Source: Candidatus Villigracilis adiacens (GTDB lineage: Bacteria > Chloroflexota > Anaerolineae > Anaerolineales > Villigracilaceae). From it: 64,000 nucleotides of DNA. How positions within the stretch are numbered: the stretch's first letter is position 1; each line of letters begins with the position of its first letter. This document shows positions 8,001 to 15,857 of the stretch, in pieces. The notes under the pieces are model-generated. The model saw only the letters and a list, made by a program, of their open reading frames with translations. It did not search any database and was not told where the DNA came from. The translations under genes and the position numbers were made by a program. Where the stretch lies: the NCBI GenBank assembly GCA_016703605.1, contig JADJBU010000026.1, positions 434,001-498,000 on the forward strand, in the 5' to 3' direction.

Positions 8001-10484
8001 AAGCGCGTCGAGGGTCGCGGGGTACTCGTCCAATAAAAAGACACGGCCGATATCCCCATGCTCGCTGACATCATGGTCTGCGGAATAAATGGCAATCGTG
8101 ACGATCTCGCCTCGCTCGGGGAGGTAATCGGACAGGGCGCAAAAATCAACACGCATCAGGCGCGCCAGGGCGCTTGCCGCCTGTCGCAGCACGTCGAATG
8201 GCTGCAAGCTGGAGGAAATGGCGCGGGAGACCGTCAGCAAGGCGCGCAACTCGCTTTCCTGTTTGCGAGTCTGTTCGAACAACTCGGCAGTCTCGATGAT
8301 GGATGCGGCGTGCCCCGCCATCGCCTGCGCGAGGCGGATTTCGGACGCTGTAAATTCACGGCGAGACCGGCTCTCCCAAAGTTCGACGTCGCCGAACAAC
8401 TGTCCGTGAGCCATGATCGGCACAAACAACATGGTTTTGATCCCGAATTCGGAAAATTGCTCGCGTTCGGCAGCCATCATTTCCGTATCGTCAAAGTGCA
8501 TTTCGATGACGTTTCCCGCCACCATCGAATTGAGTATGGTGGCGTAGGGCGCATTTTCAAACACGCGCCCGAGGTCGGGGTGAATCTCCTGCGGAAGCGC
8601 ATGTTCGCTCCAATACTCCCCCACGACCTTCATTGTGTCGTTTGCGAGGTTCACAGACATGATGTTTGCGCTGGTAACCTTCAACGACTCGGTCATATGA
8701 CGGGCAAGTTTTTCGAGAAGCGCGGACGGATCCAGCAGGCTGGATGCCATGTCGTTGGCGGCGGCATACAGGGTTTCAAGTTCCGCAGCCTTGACGCGCG
8801 TTTCGTCGTCGAGTTTCGCTTTCAGGAGGGCAAGCGCAAATTGCTGCGACGCCTGTTCCGCCAGGTCCAATTCATCCTGGGAAAAGATGCGCGTCTCTCC
8901 ATATCCAAATACAAGAACGCCGAGCCGCTGGGTATTGGCAACCAGCGGAATACCAAGCGCCGAACGCAAATTGAACTTTTCAGTCAGCAGCGGGCTGATA
9001 TAAGGAGACGCGATCACATCTGGAATCACAAGGATGCGCCCGGCGTCCAGGATCGCCTGGCTGAAGAGTTTATCCTCCGGTATGACCGCCGGAATATCCC
9101 TGAGGTTTTCTGAAGAAACAAATTTTGATGGGAAACGGCGGGCTTCATCCCACAAGGCAAAGTAATAACCGTCGGCGTTCAGGGCGCCTTCCAGGCTTTT
9201 CACGAATTCCCGCAACAGGGTCTCGAGATCGAAATTGCCGAGGGCAAGCTGGGTGACGTCGTTTAGAAATTTTTGATGCCCCGCGTACAACTCCAGCCGG
9301 TTGGACGCTTCGATGTTGACCAGGGCGTAGGCGACACTATCCGCCAGTTCCCGCAAAAGGACGATCTCCTGCTCGTCGAAAACCAGGGAGGGGTCTTCAT
9401 AATCCACGACTAGCGCCCCCAACGCGCGGCTCTCATAAAGAAGCGGAACAGCCACGCCCGAACGACCGGGGTATGCCAAACTGCGCGGACAACCCCGGCA
9501 GATTTCACTCCGGTTGGAGGATTGGATTTGAAACAATCGTTTTTCCCGAAGAACGGCATCGACACATGCGGGAGGGGTCGCGGTCAGATTCAGGTCAAAC
9601 CCACTGATATCTTTATCGGAATAATTTCCGGCGCAGGTTCCGGGTTGTAACGTCACGCCGTCGGGTCCCAAAAAACCGATCCATGCAAATGCGTATCCCC
9701 TGCCAGATTTCAACAACGCGCAAACGCCATCCAGCAGACTCTGGCGATCCTTTGCGCGAGCAGTCAGTCGATTCACCTCGCTGACCGTGCGCAGAACCTG
9801 CACCAGTCTTTGTTCGCGTTTGAGCGTTTCGCGCGCCTCGACCAGGCTGCCTTCGAACGCCTGCAACAGGTAATTGATCGACATGATCGCGGCGATGATC
9901 AGCAATATCAAAACCAGCCCGCCGGTGATCCATGCCCCGGAGACCGCCGCGTTCGCCTGCCACTCCAGCGGCACAAACAACATGCCGGATACCTGCGCGT
10001 ACCCGGTCACGCTCAGGGTCAGGAGCGTCAGTAAAAAGGCTGCCAGGCTGGCGCGAAGATCGAACAGGATGGCGGAAAAGATCACGAATGCAAAAAACAG
10101 GATTCGCCCGTCGCCGCTGAAAGAGGTCAGCGCCATGCCAACGGTAGCAAGCGCGTATAACATAAATAGGAAAGCCCCAGCCCGCAGGTTGAAAGACAGT
10201 TTTCGATTGAAAGCGGCAACGATGACGACAACCGTAACCGCAACGTAAAATACGATCACAGACACGAGAACCGCCAACGGGTTTTCGTACAAGCCGCCCT
10301 GGTCTTCGCGGTAGGCATCAAGGGCATTATTGATTCCCCCGACCAGCGCCAACAGCCAAAAAAAGAGAATTCCCCCCAGGATGCCGTTCAATAATTGCAG
10401 GCGCCATTCCTGAAGCGACGAAATACGCTCCCTATATCGCATCCTCAAAACTGAAAAAAGAGCATCCATTAATCGTCGATACAT
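5004..10484 (-). CDS. Giant multi-GAF/PAS sensor with HD-GYP c-di-GMP phosphodiesterase output
   Basis: A 1,826-residue membrane signalling protein. The N-terminus carries about six helices (residues 30-210). A series of GAF-like modules follows (about 230-390, 410-560, 575-730, 745-900), interleaved with PAS/PAC repeats containing RDVTERK, ITEWKRAE, RDITDRKQAE and IDITERKRDE. One more GAF (about 1450-1610) precedes the C-terminal HD-GYP domain. There, LLHDIGKMGVPD supplies the HD pair and HHEWWNGNGYPRGLKG the GYP motif, both intact, so c-di-GMP hydrolysis is expected. There is no histidine-kinase core or receiver. Each sensor module could bind a different ligand; none can be named from sequence. 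It faces the diguanylate cyclase gene tail to tail across lysA. Confidence 0.9.
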   Translation of the reverse strand: MYRRLMDALFSVLRMRYRERISSLQEWRLQLLNGILGGILFFWLLALVGGINNALDAYREDQGGLYENPLAVLVSVIVFYVAVTVVVIVAAFNRKLSFNLRAGAFLFMLYALATVGMALTSFSGDGRILFFAFVIFSAILFDLRASLAAFLLTLLTLSVTGYAQVSGMLFVPLEWQANAAVSGAWITGGLVLILLIIAAIMSINYLLQAFEGSLVEARETLKREQRLVQVLRTVSEVNRLTARAKDRQSLLDGVCALLKSGRGYAFAWIGFLGPDGVTLQPGTCAGNYSDKDISGFDLNLTATPPACVDAVLREKRLFQIQSSNRSEICRGCPRSLAYPGRSGVAVPLLYESRALGALVVDYEDPSLVFDEQEIVLLRELADSVAYALVNIEASNRLELYAGHQKFLNDVTQLALGNFDLETLLREFVKSLEGALNADGYYFALWDEARRFPSKFVSSENLRDIPAVIPEDKLFSQAILDAGRILVIPDVIASPYISPLLTEKFNLRSALGIPLVANTQRLGVLVFGYGETRIFSQDELDLAEQASQQFALALLKAKLDDETRVKAAELETLYAAANDMASSLLDPSALLEKLARHMTESLKVTSANIMSVNLANDTMKVVGEYWSEHALPQEIHPDLGRVFENAPYATILNSMVAGNVIEMHFDDTEMMAAEREQFSEFGIKTMLFVPIMAHGQLFGDVELWESRSRREFTASEIRLAQAMAGHAASIIETAELFEQTRKQESELRALLTVSRAISSSLQPFDVLRQAASALARLMRVDFCALSDYLPERGEIVTIAIYSADHDVSEHGDIGRVFLLDEYPATLDALQTGQPLVTRLDDPAAEPSEIGQLKENEMISSLLIPLRLRGQSLGLAEMFTSDPGRVFLPAEIQFASALADQVAIAVENARLYGRLEQREAHFRALIENSAEGVAILSAEGKVIYIAPSYERLSGYPIEEIVGGSAFSHIHPEDMAEVLDVFSTGVATPGAVRTAEYRFQKKNGEWLHFEATGHNMVDDPQIAGIVINYRDVTERKLAEQALEESEARYRTIFQSAGVPIWEDDYSALMKRIDEIKAGGADDFEAYLADHPEFIMEAAGLINVLDVNMAVVELMEAEDKTDLLKPLRVFLSDGETAHFTREVTALAKGMRQFTHESVLHTLRGGRRDVLISITLPPWTTSYERVLISTLDITEWKRAERALQENQERLAGIIATAPNGIITIDKSQKIVLFNPFAEKIFGCSAEYAIGKPLDIFIPQRFRHSHEGNVKNFGSSSVSNRRHGRLDNLYGMRVTGEEFPMEAFISQHTIGEERFFTVIMRDITDRKQAEEALKESEKRFRALAENIPSAVYICLNDERYSMLYLNDSVTDLTGYPKEAFLEQGLSLSDLYHPEDAKNISNVALNPEVNKEAFHITYRIRHKDGDWRWVDEWGTGVLDANGNVQFVEGVMIDITERKRDEETLRRRAEELQSLVIVSSALRSASNVEEILPLVVRYAVEIVAGDFGAIYQLEEPSGHLVSPGWFTAQRGGGIKITGNPSLRHVDGKGITGYVAKTGQIHITENLHEDPLAYILPDEVEILREAHSGISLPLLSQEKVVGVLHIRLRKQHVFSETEIRLLTAIAEMAGNALHRANLYEQTLLQREELARAYDNTLAGWARALELRDELTEGHTRRVTELTLDLARIMGIPEDEIIQIRRGALLHDIGKMGVPDSILNKPGPLTAHEKRIMRMHPQYAFEMLSFIPFLQPALEIPYCHHEWWNGNGYPRGLKGEEIPLSARIFSVIDVWDALTSDRPYRLKWTQEKTLKHIRDGSGKQFDPRVVDAFLKLIEKA

Positions 10485-11461
10485 GTAAAAGGGTCGCCGT
10501 TGAAAATTATATACTTAACTTACCCTGCGCGGTAGCATGAGATTCTACGTGTGTCCTTTGAAGAAGGAGACGCCGGTCTTCGGGATTTTGTTTATCTGGC
10601 TCTCCCGTTTCTGGCGGGATAACCACTTGCTCACAAGAGCTTTTGCCGCGGATGAACGCGGATTTTTTTTTGACCATCCGCGAAAATCAGTGAAATTCGG
10701 TAACTGCTCAGGCATTTTGTTTTACGCCGTGTTCGGGCGGACTGAAGTCCTGCCTCAGTTCGTGAAAGTCCGCTGAAGCGGACTAGCCCAAAGGGCTTCC
10801 ATGTGCTGAGCAGGGGATTTATCCCCGCGAACCCAGGATGGCTGAGCAGTTACGAAATTCGCGGCTACGGTTTTTCTTTTCCCGTTAAAAACGGTAGAGC
10901 CGTTTATCTTCTCAAAATCCCGGGTCAAAACCAAGGCCTTAACGCGAAGCCGCCAGTATCTTCAAAGGCAAAGATTCACTCTTGCTTGACTGGCTCTCTG
11001 GTATTTGGTGGGGTCGCCCATTTTTCACCACAGAGTATCCATGAACTCCGTTCACCCCGAATGATTGGAGGGTACGATTTTTTTCCTTACTACAGATAAA
11101 ACCCGCTGTGACAGATCTTTAGCGGCAGGCGCGACCCTTTCTTTATATTGTCGCCGCATCCAGACCTGTAGGGTCTCACAAGGGGATGAATATCGCCGAG
11201 TGGCAATGCTTTTGGGCCGCACCTTACGCAGAACGTCCCGAAGGCGTCGCTGTAGCGCCGTGGCGATATTCTCATAATTCAGGCTTGTCTTTCGTCAAAA
11301 CCTTCGGGACGGCGCGTAAAGTCAGTTAGGAATTCCTACAATAAAGCGACTCCTTCCATCTGGATTGTGGCAGAGCCAAAAGTGTGACTTTAGTTACAGT
11401 AAACCGGTTTTATTTGTGCAATAATTCACAAGGAAGAAATCATATTACCAAGGAGAATGCC
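10485..11461. other. 977 bp non-coding, repeat-rich gap
   Basis: No convincing gene. Short frames here have no start context or family signature. The gap holds an inverted pair GAAATTCGGTAACTGCTCAG (10692-10711) and CTGAGCAGTTACGAAATTC (10842-10860) bounding about 169 bp, which looks like a degenerate small mobile element. It also has a palindrome AGTCCGCTGAAGCGGACT (about 10767-10784), an inverted CGTCCCGAAGG/CCTTCGGGACG pair (about 11232-11315), and a GCGGAT/ATCCGC mirrored stretch near 10650-10690. The last 80 bp contain the regulatory dyads of the next gene. Confidence 0.7.
11383..11431 (+). promoter_or_regulatory. Tandem Crp/Fnr-type dyads upstream of the 11462 gene
   Basis: TGTGACTTTAGTTACA (11383-11398) and TTTGTGCAATAATTCACA (11413-11430) are dyads of the TGTGA-N6-TCACA class. 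Their starts are 30 bp apart, about three helical turns. The second is identical over 18 bp to the site at 23738-23755 before the oxidase-like gene, where the upstream partner is also 30 bp away. The coding start is 31 bp downstream. Confidence 0.75.
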
Positions 11462-12061
11462 ATGAAAGATATCATCTTCCTTCTGCTCACCGGCTTGATC
11501 GCCGCGTACCTGTGCTGGTATTTTTTCCAGCGTTATCAACTGCACAAGGCGCTGCATAACCTGTACTATCTGATGGGTTTCGCAGTGCTTTTAGTTTCGG
11601 GGCTGTTGCTCATCAGCTTCGGGATGGGAATCCTCGCCTCGCCCTACGTGCTGACGGTTGCCAGCCTGATTCCCCTGGGCATTTCCATGGGACTGGCGGA
11701 GGAGTACTTCCCCGCCTGGAAGACCTACTTCAAGTGGTTCGCCGCGGTCGGTTTCGTCGCCATCGCCGTGACCAGCGTCGGCGGCATGGACACACTCAAG
11801 AAGATTGCCGTCCCGCTCTTCCACGGCGTGGCGGGACTGGTCATCTTTGCGGGTCCGTTCGTTGCCAAAGGCGCGCCGAAGGGATTCTGGTGGGTCGGCA
11901 TCGGCGGTCTGCTGATCGGGCTGGGCGGTATTGCGCTGGCGTTCATCACCATGGGCAGACAGCTGCTTTTCTTCAGCCCGGATTTCGTGATGCTTATCCT
12001 CACCCCCCTGCTCTTCCTGATGACCGGGGCATTTGCGTTGGGCTTTACGAAGAAAGGATAG
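11462..12061 (+). CDS. Polytopic membrane protein, paralog of the 27276 gene
   Basis: A 199-residue protein of about six helices starting MKDIIFLLLTG, with AAGGAG 6-7 bp before the ATG. I recognise no named family. Its C-terminal half (HGVAGLVIFAGPF, WWVGIGGLLIGLGGIALAF, LTPLLFLMTGAFALGFTKKG) matches the product of 27276-27881 (HGIAGMTIFLLPI, GVGGALIGIGGLALSF, LPVILFLMSLCFVMGFKYG), so the two are paralogs at opposite ends of the same gene block. One histidine (HGVAG) is shared. Two Crp/Fnr-like dyads precede it. A membrane component of the redox module is inferred from context only. Confidence 0.8.
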   Translation: MKDIIFLLLTGLIAAYLCWYFFQRYQLHKALHNLYYLMGFAVLLVSGLLLISFGMGILASPYVLTVASLIPLGISMGLAEEYFPAWKTYFKWFAAVGFVAIAVTSVGGMDTLKKIAVPLFHGVAGLVIFAGPFVAKGAPKGFWWVGIGGLLIGLGGIALAFITMGRQLLFFSPDFVMLILTPLLFLMTGAFALGFTKKG

Positions 12062-12072
12062 TCCGCAGAGAA

Positions 12073-12101
12073 TTGGCAGTCGCTTTCGAAGCGACTGCCA
12101 A
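12073..12101. terminator. Hairpin terminator after the 11462 gene
   Basis: Perfect inverted repeat TTGGCAGTCGCTT/AAGCGACTGCCAA with a very short loop, 12 bp after the stop codon and followed by a weak T stretch. A second imperfect palindrome (GTAGCGACTTCAGTCGC and GCGGCTGAAGCCGTCACTAC, about 12129-12173) lies just downstream. Confidence 0.7.
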
Positions 12102-12276
12102 CTTTTGGAAAATACTAAAAATATTGTAGTAGCGACTTCAGTCGCTTATTGGGCGGCTGAAGCCGTCACTACGAAGCAATTTTCGGATAGACACTGAACG
12201 GAAACATCAAGCAGGCGGCGTTGGCATCAATCGATCAGAAAACTTGTTGTACAATGACGGGGGTAAGGACTGCAAA

Positions 12277-12978
12277 ATGAACGACACCAATCACAATAAG
12301 CCCGACATTCTTCTCAAACGCCTGAAAACCTTCGACTTCCTGCGCGGATTGGACGCGGCGACCCTCTCCCGCCTGGCAGACAGTGCGGTCTGGAAGGTCT
12401 ACCCGCCCAACGCGGTTGTGTTTTGGGAAGGCGATATCGAGACAAATTTGTTTTACCTGCAATACGGCTCGCTCAAAGCCATCAAGACCGCGCCGGACGG
12501 GCGCGAGCAGGTATTGAGATTCATCCATGCGGGCGAGGTGTTCAATGAGATTGGCGTCCTGGCAAGGAAGCCGAATCCTGCCACGGCGGTTGCGCTCGAG
12601 GAATCCGGCATCTGGTTGATTCCAAGGGGCGTGCTGGAGGAGATCGTTTCGGAGCATCCCAAAACCGCCATGCAGATCATCGAGAACATGGCAGACAAGG
12701 TGATCAGTCTCGTCGTTCTCGCCGCGGACTTGTCGCTGAAAACCGTCGAAGCCCGGTTTGCGAATCTGTTACTGGAACAAGCCGAGGGAGACGTGATCGA
12801 ACGCCGCCGCTGGACGAACCAGACCGAACTTGCGTCGCGGCTGGGAACCGTCCCCGATGTATTGAGCCGCGTCATCCGCGAGTTGACCAAGGCAGGGTTG
12901 ATCGAGATGGACAAACAGCAGATCCGCATCCTGGACCGCGCGGGCTTGGCGGAGCGAGCCATGCTTCGGGGAGATTAA
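12277..12978 (+). CDS. Crp/Fnr-family transcription regulator
   Basis: A 233-residue regulator with an N-terminal cyclic-nucleotide-like beta-roll (about 25-120: VVFWEGDIETNLFYLQYGSLK, HAGEVFNEIG), a dimer helix, and a C-terminal winged helix (about 170-220) with NQTELASRLGTVPDVLSRVIREL as the recognition region. The start at MNDTNHNK is preferred over an upstream ATG because the fold begins there. No N-terminal cysteine cluster is present, so it is not a classical [4Fe-4S] FNR; a DNR-like heme sensor or ligand-free type is possible. It is the first gene before a redox operon and, with the two regulators at 16319-17673, is a candidate to bind the dyads in this block. Confidence 0.92.
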   Translation: MNDTNHNKPDILLKRLKTFDFLRGLDAATLSRLADSAVWKVYPPNAVVFWEGDIETNLFYLQYGSLKAIKTAPDGREQVLRFIHAGEVFNEIGVLARKPNPATAVALEESGIWLIPRGVLEEIVSEHPKTAMQIIENMADKVISLVVLAADLSLKTVEARFANLLLEQAEGDVIERRRWTNQTELASRLGTVPDVLSRVIRELTKAGLIEMDKQQIRILDRAGLAERAMLRGD

Positions 12979-13061
12979 GGTTTGGGTTGAAAAACCCGAC
13001 AAAAGTCGGGGTGTGAAGCGGGGATTTCCATTAAAGTCAGGCATATCTGAAAGGAGACGAT

Positions 13062-13382
13062 ATGTCTGAGACAAATCAAATCTATTTTGCTGAAACAAAA
13101 TCAAAGGCGGTCTTTGCCGCGGATGGACCGAAGCCACAGTTTTTAATCGACACGCCGAAGTTCAAGTCGCTGGTCGTTGGGCTGGAGGCGGGCGGACAAA
13201 TTCCCGTTCACCCGGGCGAGGCGGCGATGTATCACTTCCTCGAAGGCGAAGGCTTGATGACCGTGGACGATGAAGCCTTTGCCATCAAACCCGGTGTGAC
13301 GGTGGTGGTGCCGAGCGGCGCGAAACGCGGCATGAATGCGAAGACACGCGTGATCTTTTTGGGCGCGAAGGGAGAACAATAA
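13062..13382 (+). CDS. Small cupin-domain protein
   Basis: A 106-residue single-cupin protein. The first cupin motif region reads IPVHPGEAAMYHFLEGEG and the second KPGVTVVVPSGAKRGM. The usual metal-binding set is partly kept (H46, H56 and E60 in that stretch), but the late histidine of the second motif is not obvious. AAAGGAG lies 6 bp before the ATG. The stop codon overlaps the start of cytochrome b561, so this is the first gene of an operon running to 16210. Substrate unknown. Confidence 0.82.
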   Translation: MSETNQIYFAETKSKAVFAADGPKPQFLIDTPKFKSLVVGLEAGGQIPVHPGEAAMYHFLEGEGLMTVDDEAFAIKPGVTVVVPSGAKRGMNAKTRVIFLGAKGEQ

Positions 13383-13909
13383 TGAACGCGCCAAAACGCT
13401 ATCACCCTGTTCAGGTCACATTGCATTGGCTGGTTGTGCTTCTGGTGATCGCCGCTTTTGTGATGGGCAAATCCATGAGCGGACTGCCGAACGATGCGAA
13501 CAAACTTGCGCCGCTGGCATTGCACATGAGCGTGGGAATTTTTACGCTGGTTGTGATCGTAACGCGTTTCATCACGCGCATGACACTCCCCAGACCCGAA
13601 CATGCCACGGCGGGCAACCCCTTCTTCGATTGGATCGGTAAAGCGGTGCATTACGCCTTGTACCTGCTGGTCTTTCTGACGGCGGTCAGCGGCATGTCGC
13701 TTTCGATGCAGGCTGGGCTTGTGCCGATCGTTTTCGGCGGTTCGGGCAACCCGCTCCCCCCCGATTTCTTCGAGTTCGCGGCGCGGATGCTGCACGGCTT
13801 CATTGTGCCTGCCCTGCTTTTATTGGTATTCCTGCACGTCGGCGCGGCGTTCTATCACCAGTTCATGCTTAAGGATAACCTGCTCGCCCGCATGTGGTAT
13901 GGAAAATAA
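13382..13909 (+). CDS. Cytochrome b561 family, diheme membrane electron carrier
   Basis: A 175-residue four-helix protein. It has the expected histidines for two b-hemes: H8/H15 in RYHPVQVTLHW, H47 in LALHMSVG, VHYALYLLVF, and LHVGAAFYHQ in the last helix. The C-terminus (HQFMLKDNLLARMWYG) is typical for bacterial b561 (CybB/YodB-like). Proteins of this family pass electrons between quinol and a soluble or membrane partner. Its operon position next to COX1-like membrane proteins suggests it feeds or drains that module; the direction is not deducible. Confidence 0.92.
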   Translation: MNAPKRYHPVQVTLHWLVVLLVIAAFVMGKSMSGLPNDANKLAPLALHMSVGIFTLVVIVTRFITRMTLPRPEHATAGNPFFDWIGKAVHYALYLLVFLTAVSGMSLSMQAGLVPIVFGGSGNPLPPDFFEFAARMLHGFIVPALLLLVFLHVGAAFYHQFMLKDNLLARMWYGK

Positions 13910-13911
13910 AT

Positions 13912-13939
13912 TGTACGGCGATATTAATATCGCTGTACA
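13912..13939. promoter_or_regulatory. 28 bp near-perfect palindrome between b561 and the 13954 gene
   Basis: TGTACGGCGATATT / AATATCGCTGTACA is symmetric at all but one position pair. It lies in a 44 bp gap inside the operon, directly before an AAAGGAG ribosome-binding site. It is AT-rich at the centre and lacks a T-run, so it fits an operator or an RNA processing hairpin better than a terminator. Confidence 0.6.
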
Positions 13940-13953
13940 CAAAGGAGAAAGAA

Positions 13954-14379
13954 ATGAAAACAACCATTGGCAAATGGAACATCGGCGTTGGGCTTTGGGT
14001 GATGGCGTCCTTCATGATCTATGGATTTGTCCTGATCTACCTGCGGGATTTTGCCCCCGGCAAGGAAGCCTGGATCGAATCGTACAACACGGGCGCGCAT
14101 TTTGAAGCGCGGCTCGCGCATGTGCATGGAAACTTGTTTTCCCTTCTCAACATCGTTTTCGGTTTCCTGCTAATGAAACTTAACCTGAAAGACAACCTCG
14201 CCAAATGGGCTTCCTGGCTGGCGTTGGCTGGCTTGCTCATGCCGCTCGGCATTCTAGGCGAAGTCTACCTCGGCTTGCCGTACTACCTTGTATTGGTCGG
14301 CGGACTGTCCATCTTCCTCGCGACGGTTTTGCTCGGCGTCGCTGTTGTGCAAATGAAAAACGAAACCAAAGGAAACTAA
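13954..14379 (+). CDS. Small four-helix membrane protein with an HxHxN motif
   Basis: A 141-residue protein of four helices starting MKTTIGKWNIG, with AAAGGAG 8 bp upstream. The second helix starts with LAHVHGNLFSLLNIVFGFLL (H56, H58), the HxHxN pattern also seen in COX1-like and NnrS-like proteins and in the next gene (AHIHANSWGF). I cannot name the family. It sits between cytochrome b561 and the COX1-like gene and probably forms part of the same membrane assembly. Histidine ligation of heme or copper is an inference. Confidence 0.78.
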   Translation: MKTTIGKWNIGVGLWVMASFMIYGFVLIYLRDFAPGKEAWIESYNTGAHFEARLAHVHGNLFSLLNIVFGFLLMKLNLKDNLAKWASWLALAGLLMPLGILGEVYLGLPYYLVLVGGLSIFLATVLLGVAVVQMKNETKGN

Positions 14380-14380
14380 A

Positions 14381-15559
14381 ATGCCAATCCCATATCTACT
14401 CACCACATTGCTTTACACCTTCGTCGCCCTGCTTGCGGCGGCGGATGCGTCCCTCGTCAGCATGAGCGTCTTCAGCGCCTTCCCCGCCCTGCGCTGGGTG
14501 CGGGTTCACTTCATCACCCTGGGCATCCTTTCACAGGTGGTCTTCGGGCTGCTGCCCATCCTGATTGCGTCGCTTTCCAAAAAAGAAAAACCCGCCATGC
14601 GCTGGGATATCTGGCTCACGCTCAACACGGGGCTGGTCGCTCTCATTGCGGGCTTTGCAGGCGTGAACCACCCGATGATCTTCACCGGCGGCACGCTAAT
14701 CTTCATTGCCGCGCTGCTGCTCATGCTGCAACTTTGGAACATTCGCGGCGGCGAAGCGCCTGCCAGCCTCAAGTTTTATCTGTCGGGCTTTTTCTACCTG
14801 CTGGTCGGCATCATCATCGGCACGGGCTTGTTCCTCAACTGGAGCGACGCGCTCTACATCAAAGTTCCGCTCGAGGCGCACATCCATGCCAACTCGTGGG
14901 GCTTCATGTCGCTGGTCTTCGCCGGGCTGATGGTGGACTTCATCCCCATGGTCACGGGCAAACCGCTCGCTTCCAAAAACGCCACCGCCTACATCTTCTG
15001 GGGTATGACCCTCGGCGCGTTCGGTCTCGTGCTCGGTCCATGGCTGGGCGGAAGCCTGCCCCCCACCGTGGCGGGCCTGGTCTTGCACATCTCCGCCACC
15101 GTTGTATTGGTCGTCGCCCTGGTCCGCACGTTGAACCAAAGCGGCAAATTGAGTGGCGCAGGCGGATGGCACCTCGTCGCTTCCTATATCTGGATTTTGC
15201 TGCCCGTGATGATGGCGCCTCTGCTGCTGCTCGGCTTCCTCGAGCCGGGTCCCATCGAATCGACCGCGCCTCAAGCCCTGATTTATGGCTGGGTGCTGCA
15301 ATTTGGCATTGCCCTCATCCCCTACATTGCCCGCCGCTTCTTCCTCAAAGAGGAGACTCCCGAACTCGGCGGCAACTGGCTCAGCCTTGCGCTGGCAAAC
15401 CTGGGCAGCGTCCTCGTCTGGGTCAGCATCTTCAGCGGAACCGCCGAAGGGATGGTGTACGGCATCGCCTTTGTGCTCTACGCGCTGGCAATCATCCAAC
15501 CGCTCAAGGAACTGGCAGAGATCGCCCGCGTTGGATTGAAAAAAATCGAGTCGGCATAA
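14381..15559 (+). CDS. COX1/NnrS-like polytopic membrane protein
   Basis: A 392-residue protein with about eleven helices. Intramembrane histidines fall where heme-copper-oxidase-like or NnrS-like proteins carry them: H43 in RVHFITLGILSQVVFGLLP, H167 and H169 in AHIHANSWGFMSLVFAGL, H236 in LVLHISA and H264 in GGWHLVASY. The HFxTLG and HxHxNxWGF strings are typical of uncharacterised COX1-like proteins in archaea and bacteria. Full catalytic ligation (HPEVY, HH) is absent, so oxygen reduction is not predicted. NnrS-like proteins are linked to nitric-oxide stress, which fits the context. It is 2 bp after the preceding gene and certainly co-translated. Confidence 0.75.
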   Translation: MPIPYLLTTLLYTFVALLAAADASLVSMSVFSAFPALRWVRVHFITLGILSQVVFGLLPILIASLSKKEKPAMRWDIWLTLNTGLVALIAGFAGVNHPMIFTGGTLIFIAALLLMLQLWNIRGGEAPASLKFYLSGFFYLLVGIIIGTGLFLNWSDALYIKVPLEAHIHANSWGFMSLVFAGLMVDFIPMVTGKPLASKNATAYIFWGMTLGAFGLVLGPWLGGSLPPTVAGLVLHISATVVLVVALVRTLNQSGKLSGAGGWHLVASYIWILLPVMMAPLLLLGFLEPGPIESTAPQALIYGWVLQFGIALIPYIARRFFLKEETPELGGNWLSLALANLGSVLVWVSIFSGTAEGMVYGIAFVLYALAIIQPLKELAEIARVGLKKIESA

Positions 15560-15565
15560 CCCCCC

Positions 15566-15619
15566 GTACCGCAAACTTCAGTTTGCGAACTCAAATTAAC
15601 GAACTGAAGTTTGCGAACA
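15566..15619. repeat. CCGCAAACTTCAGTTTGCG dispersed inverted repeat
   Basis: GTACCGCAAACTTCAGTTTGCGAAC-type sequence with a second, reversed half (GAACTGAAGTTTGCGAAC) from 15600. Related copies lie at 42614-42636 and 47061-47112. It occupies the gap before the 15633 gene and can fold as an RNA hairpin. Confidence 0.75.
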
Positions 15620-15632
15620 CCACAAAAATAAA

Positions 15633-15857
15633 ATGGACATCACCAAAGACACCCGCGTCTCCGCCATCCTCGAAGAATACGGCGACATCGCCGACGTAAT
15701 GGAAGTCTTCGGCATCAAGCGCGTGGGACGCTACTCCCTGCGAATGCTGGCGGCGAAGGCAGTCACCGTCGAATGGGCGGCACGCATCCATCGCGTCCCG
15801 CTGGATCAATTTCTGCAAATTCTCAAACAGGCTGTTGCAAAAAGGAGCAAATCATGA
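15633..15857 (+). CDS. DUF1858-like small protein lacking the usual cysteines
   Basis: A 74-residue soluble protein: MDITKDTRVSAILEEYGDIA, then a helical core ending in AARIHRVPLDQFLQILKQAV. The spacing resembles the DUF1858/ScdA-N type redox-associated domain, where a strand-helix start is followed by a cysteine pair and a '...idleellekL' end. Here the cysteines are missing altogether (GIKRVGRYSLRMLAA at that point). It overlaps the next gene by ATGA. It could be a regulatory or assembly factor of the operon; no activity is predicted. Confidence 0.65.
   Translation: MDITKDTRVSAILEEYGDIADVMEVFGIKRVGRYSLRMLAAKAVTVEWAARIHRVPLDQFLQILKQAVAKRSKS

Noticed and set aside
8058..9113. A 351-codon frame antisense to the HD-GYP sensor gene
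   Set aside because: It is the mirror of well-supported GAF-domain coding sequence and has no signal of its own; several similar antisense frames (for example at 19353-20345, 31782-32828, 61466-62392) fail for the same reason.
10537..11277. Several short open frames (60-100 codons) in the gap before the redox block
   Set aside because: They read through inverted repeats, have no ribosome-binding sites and match no family.
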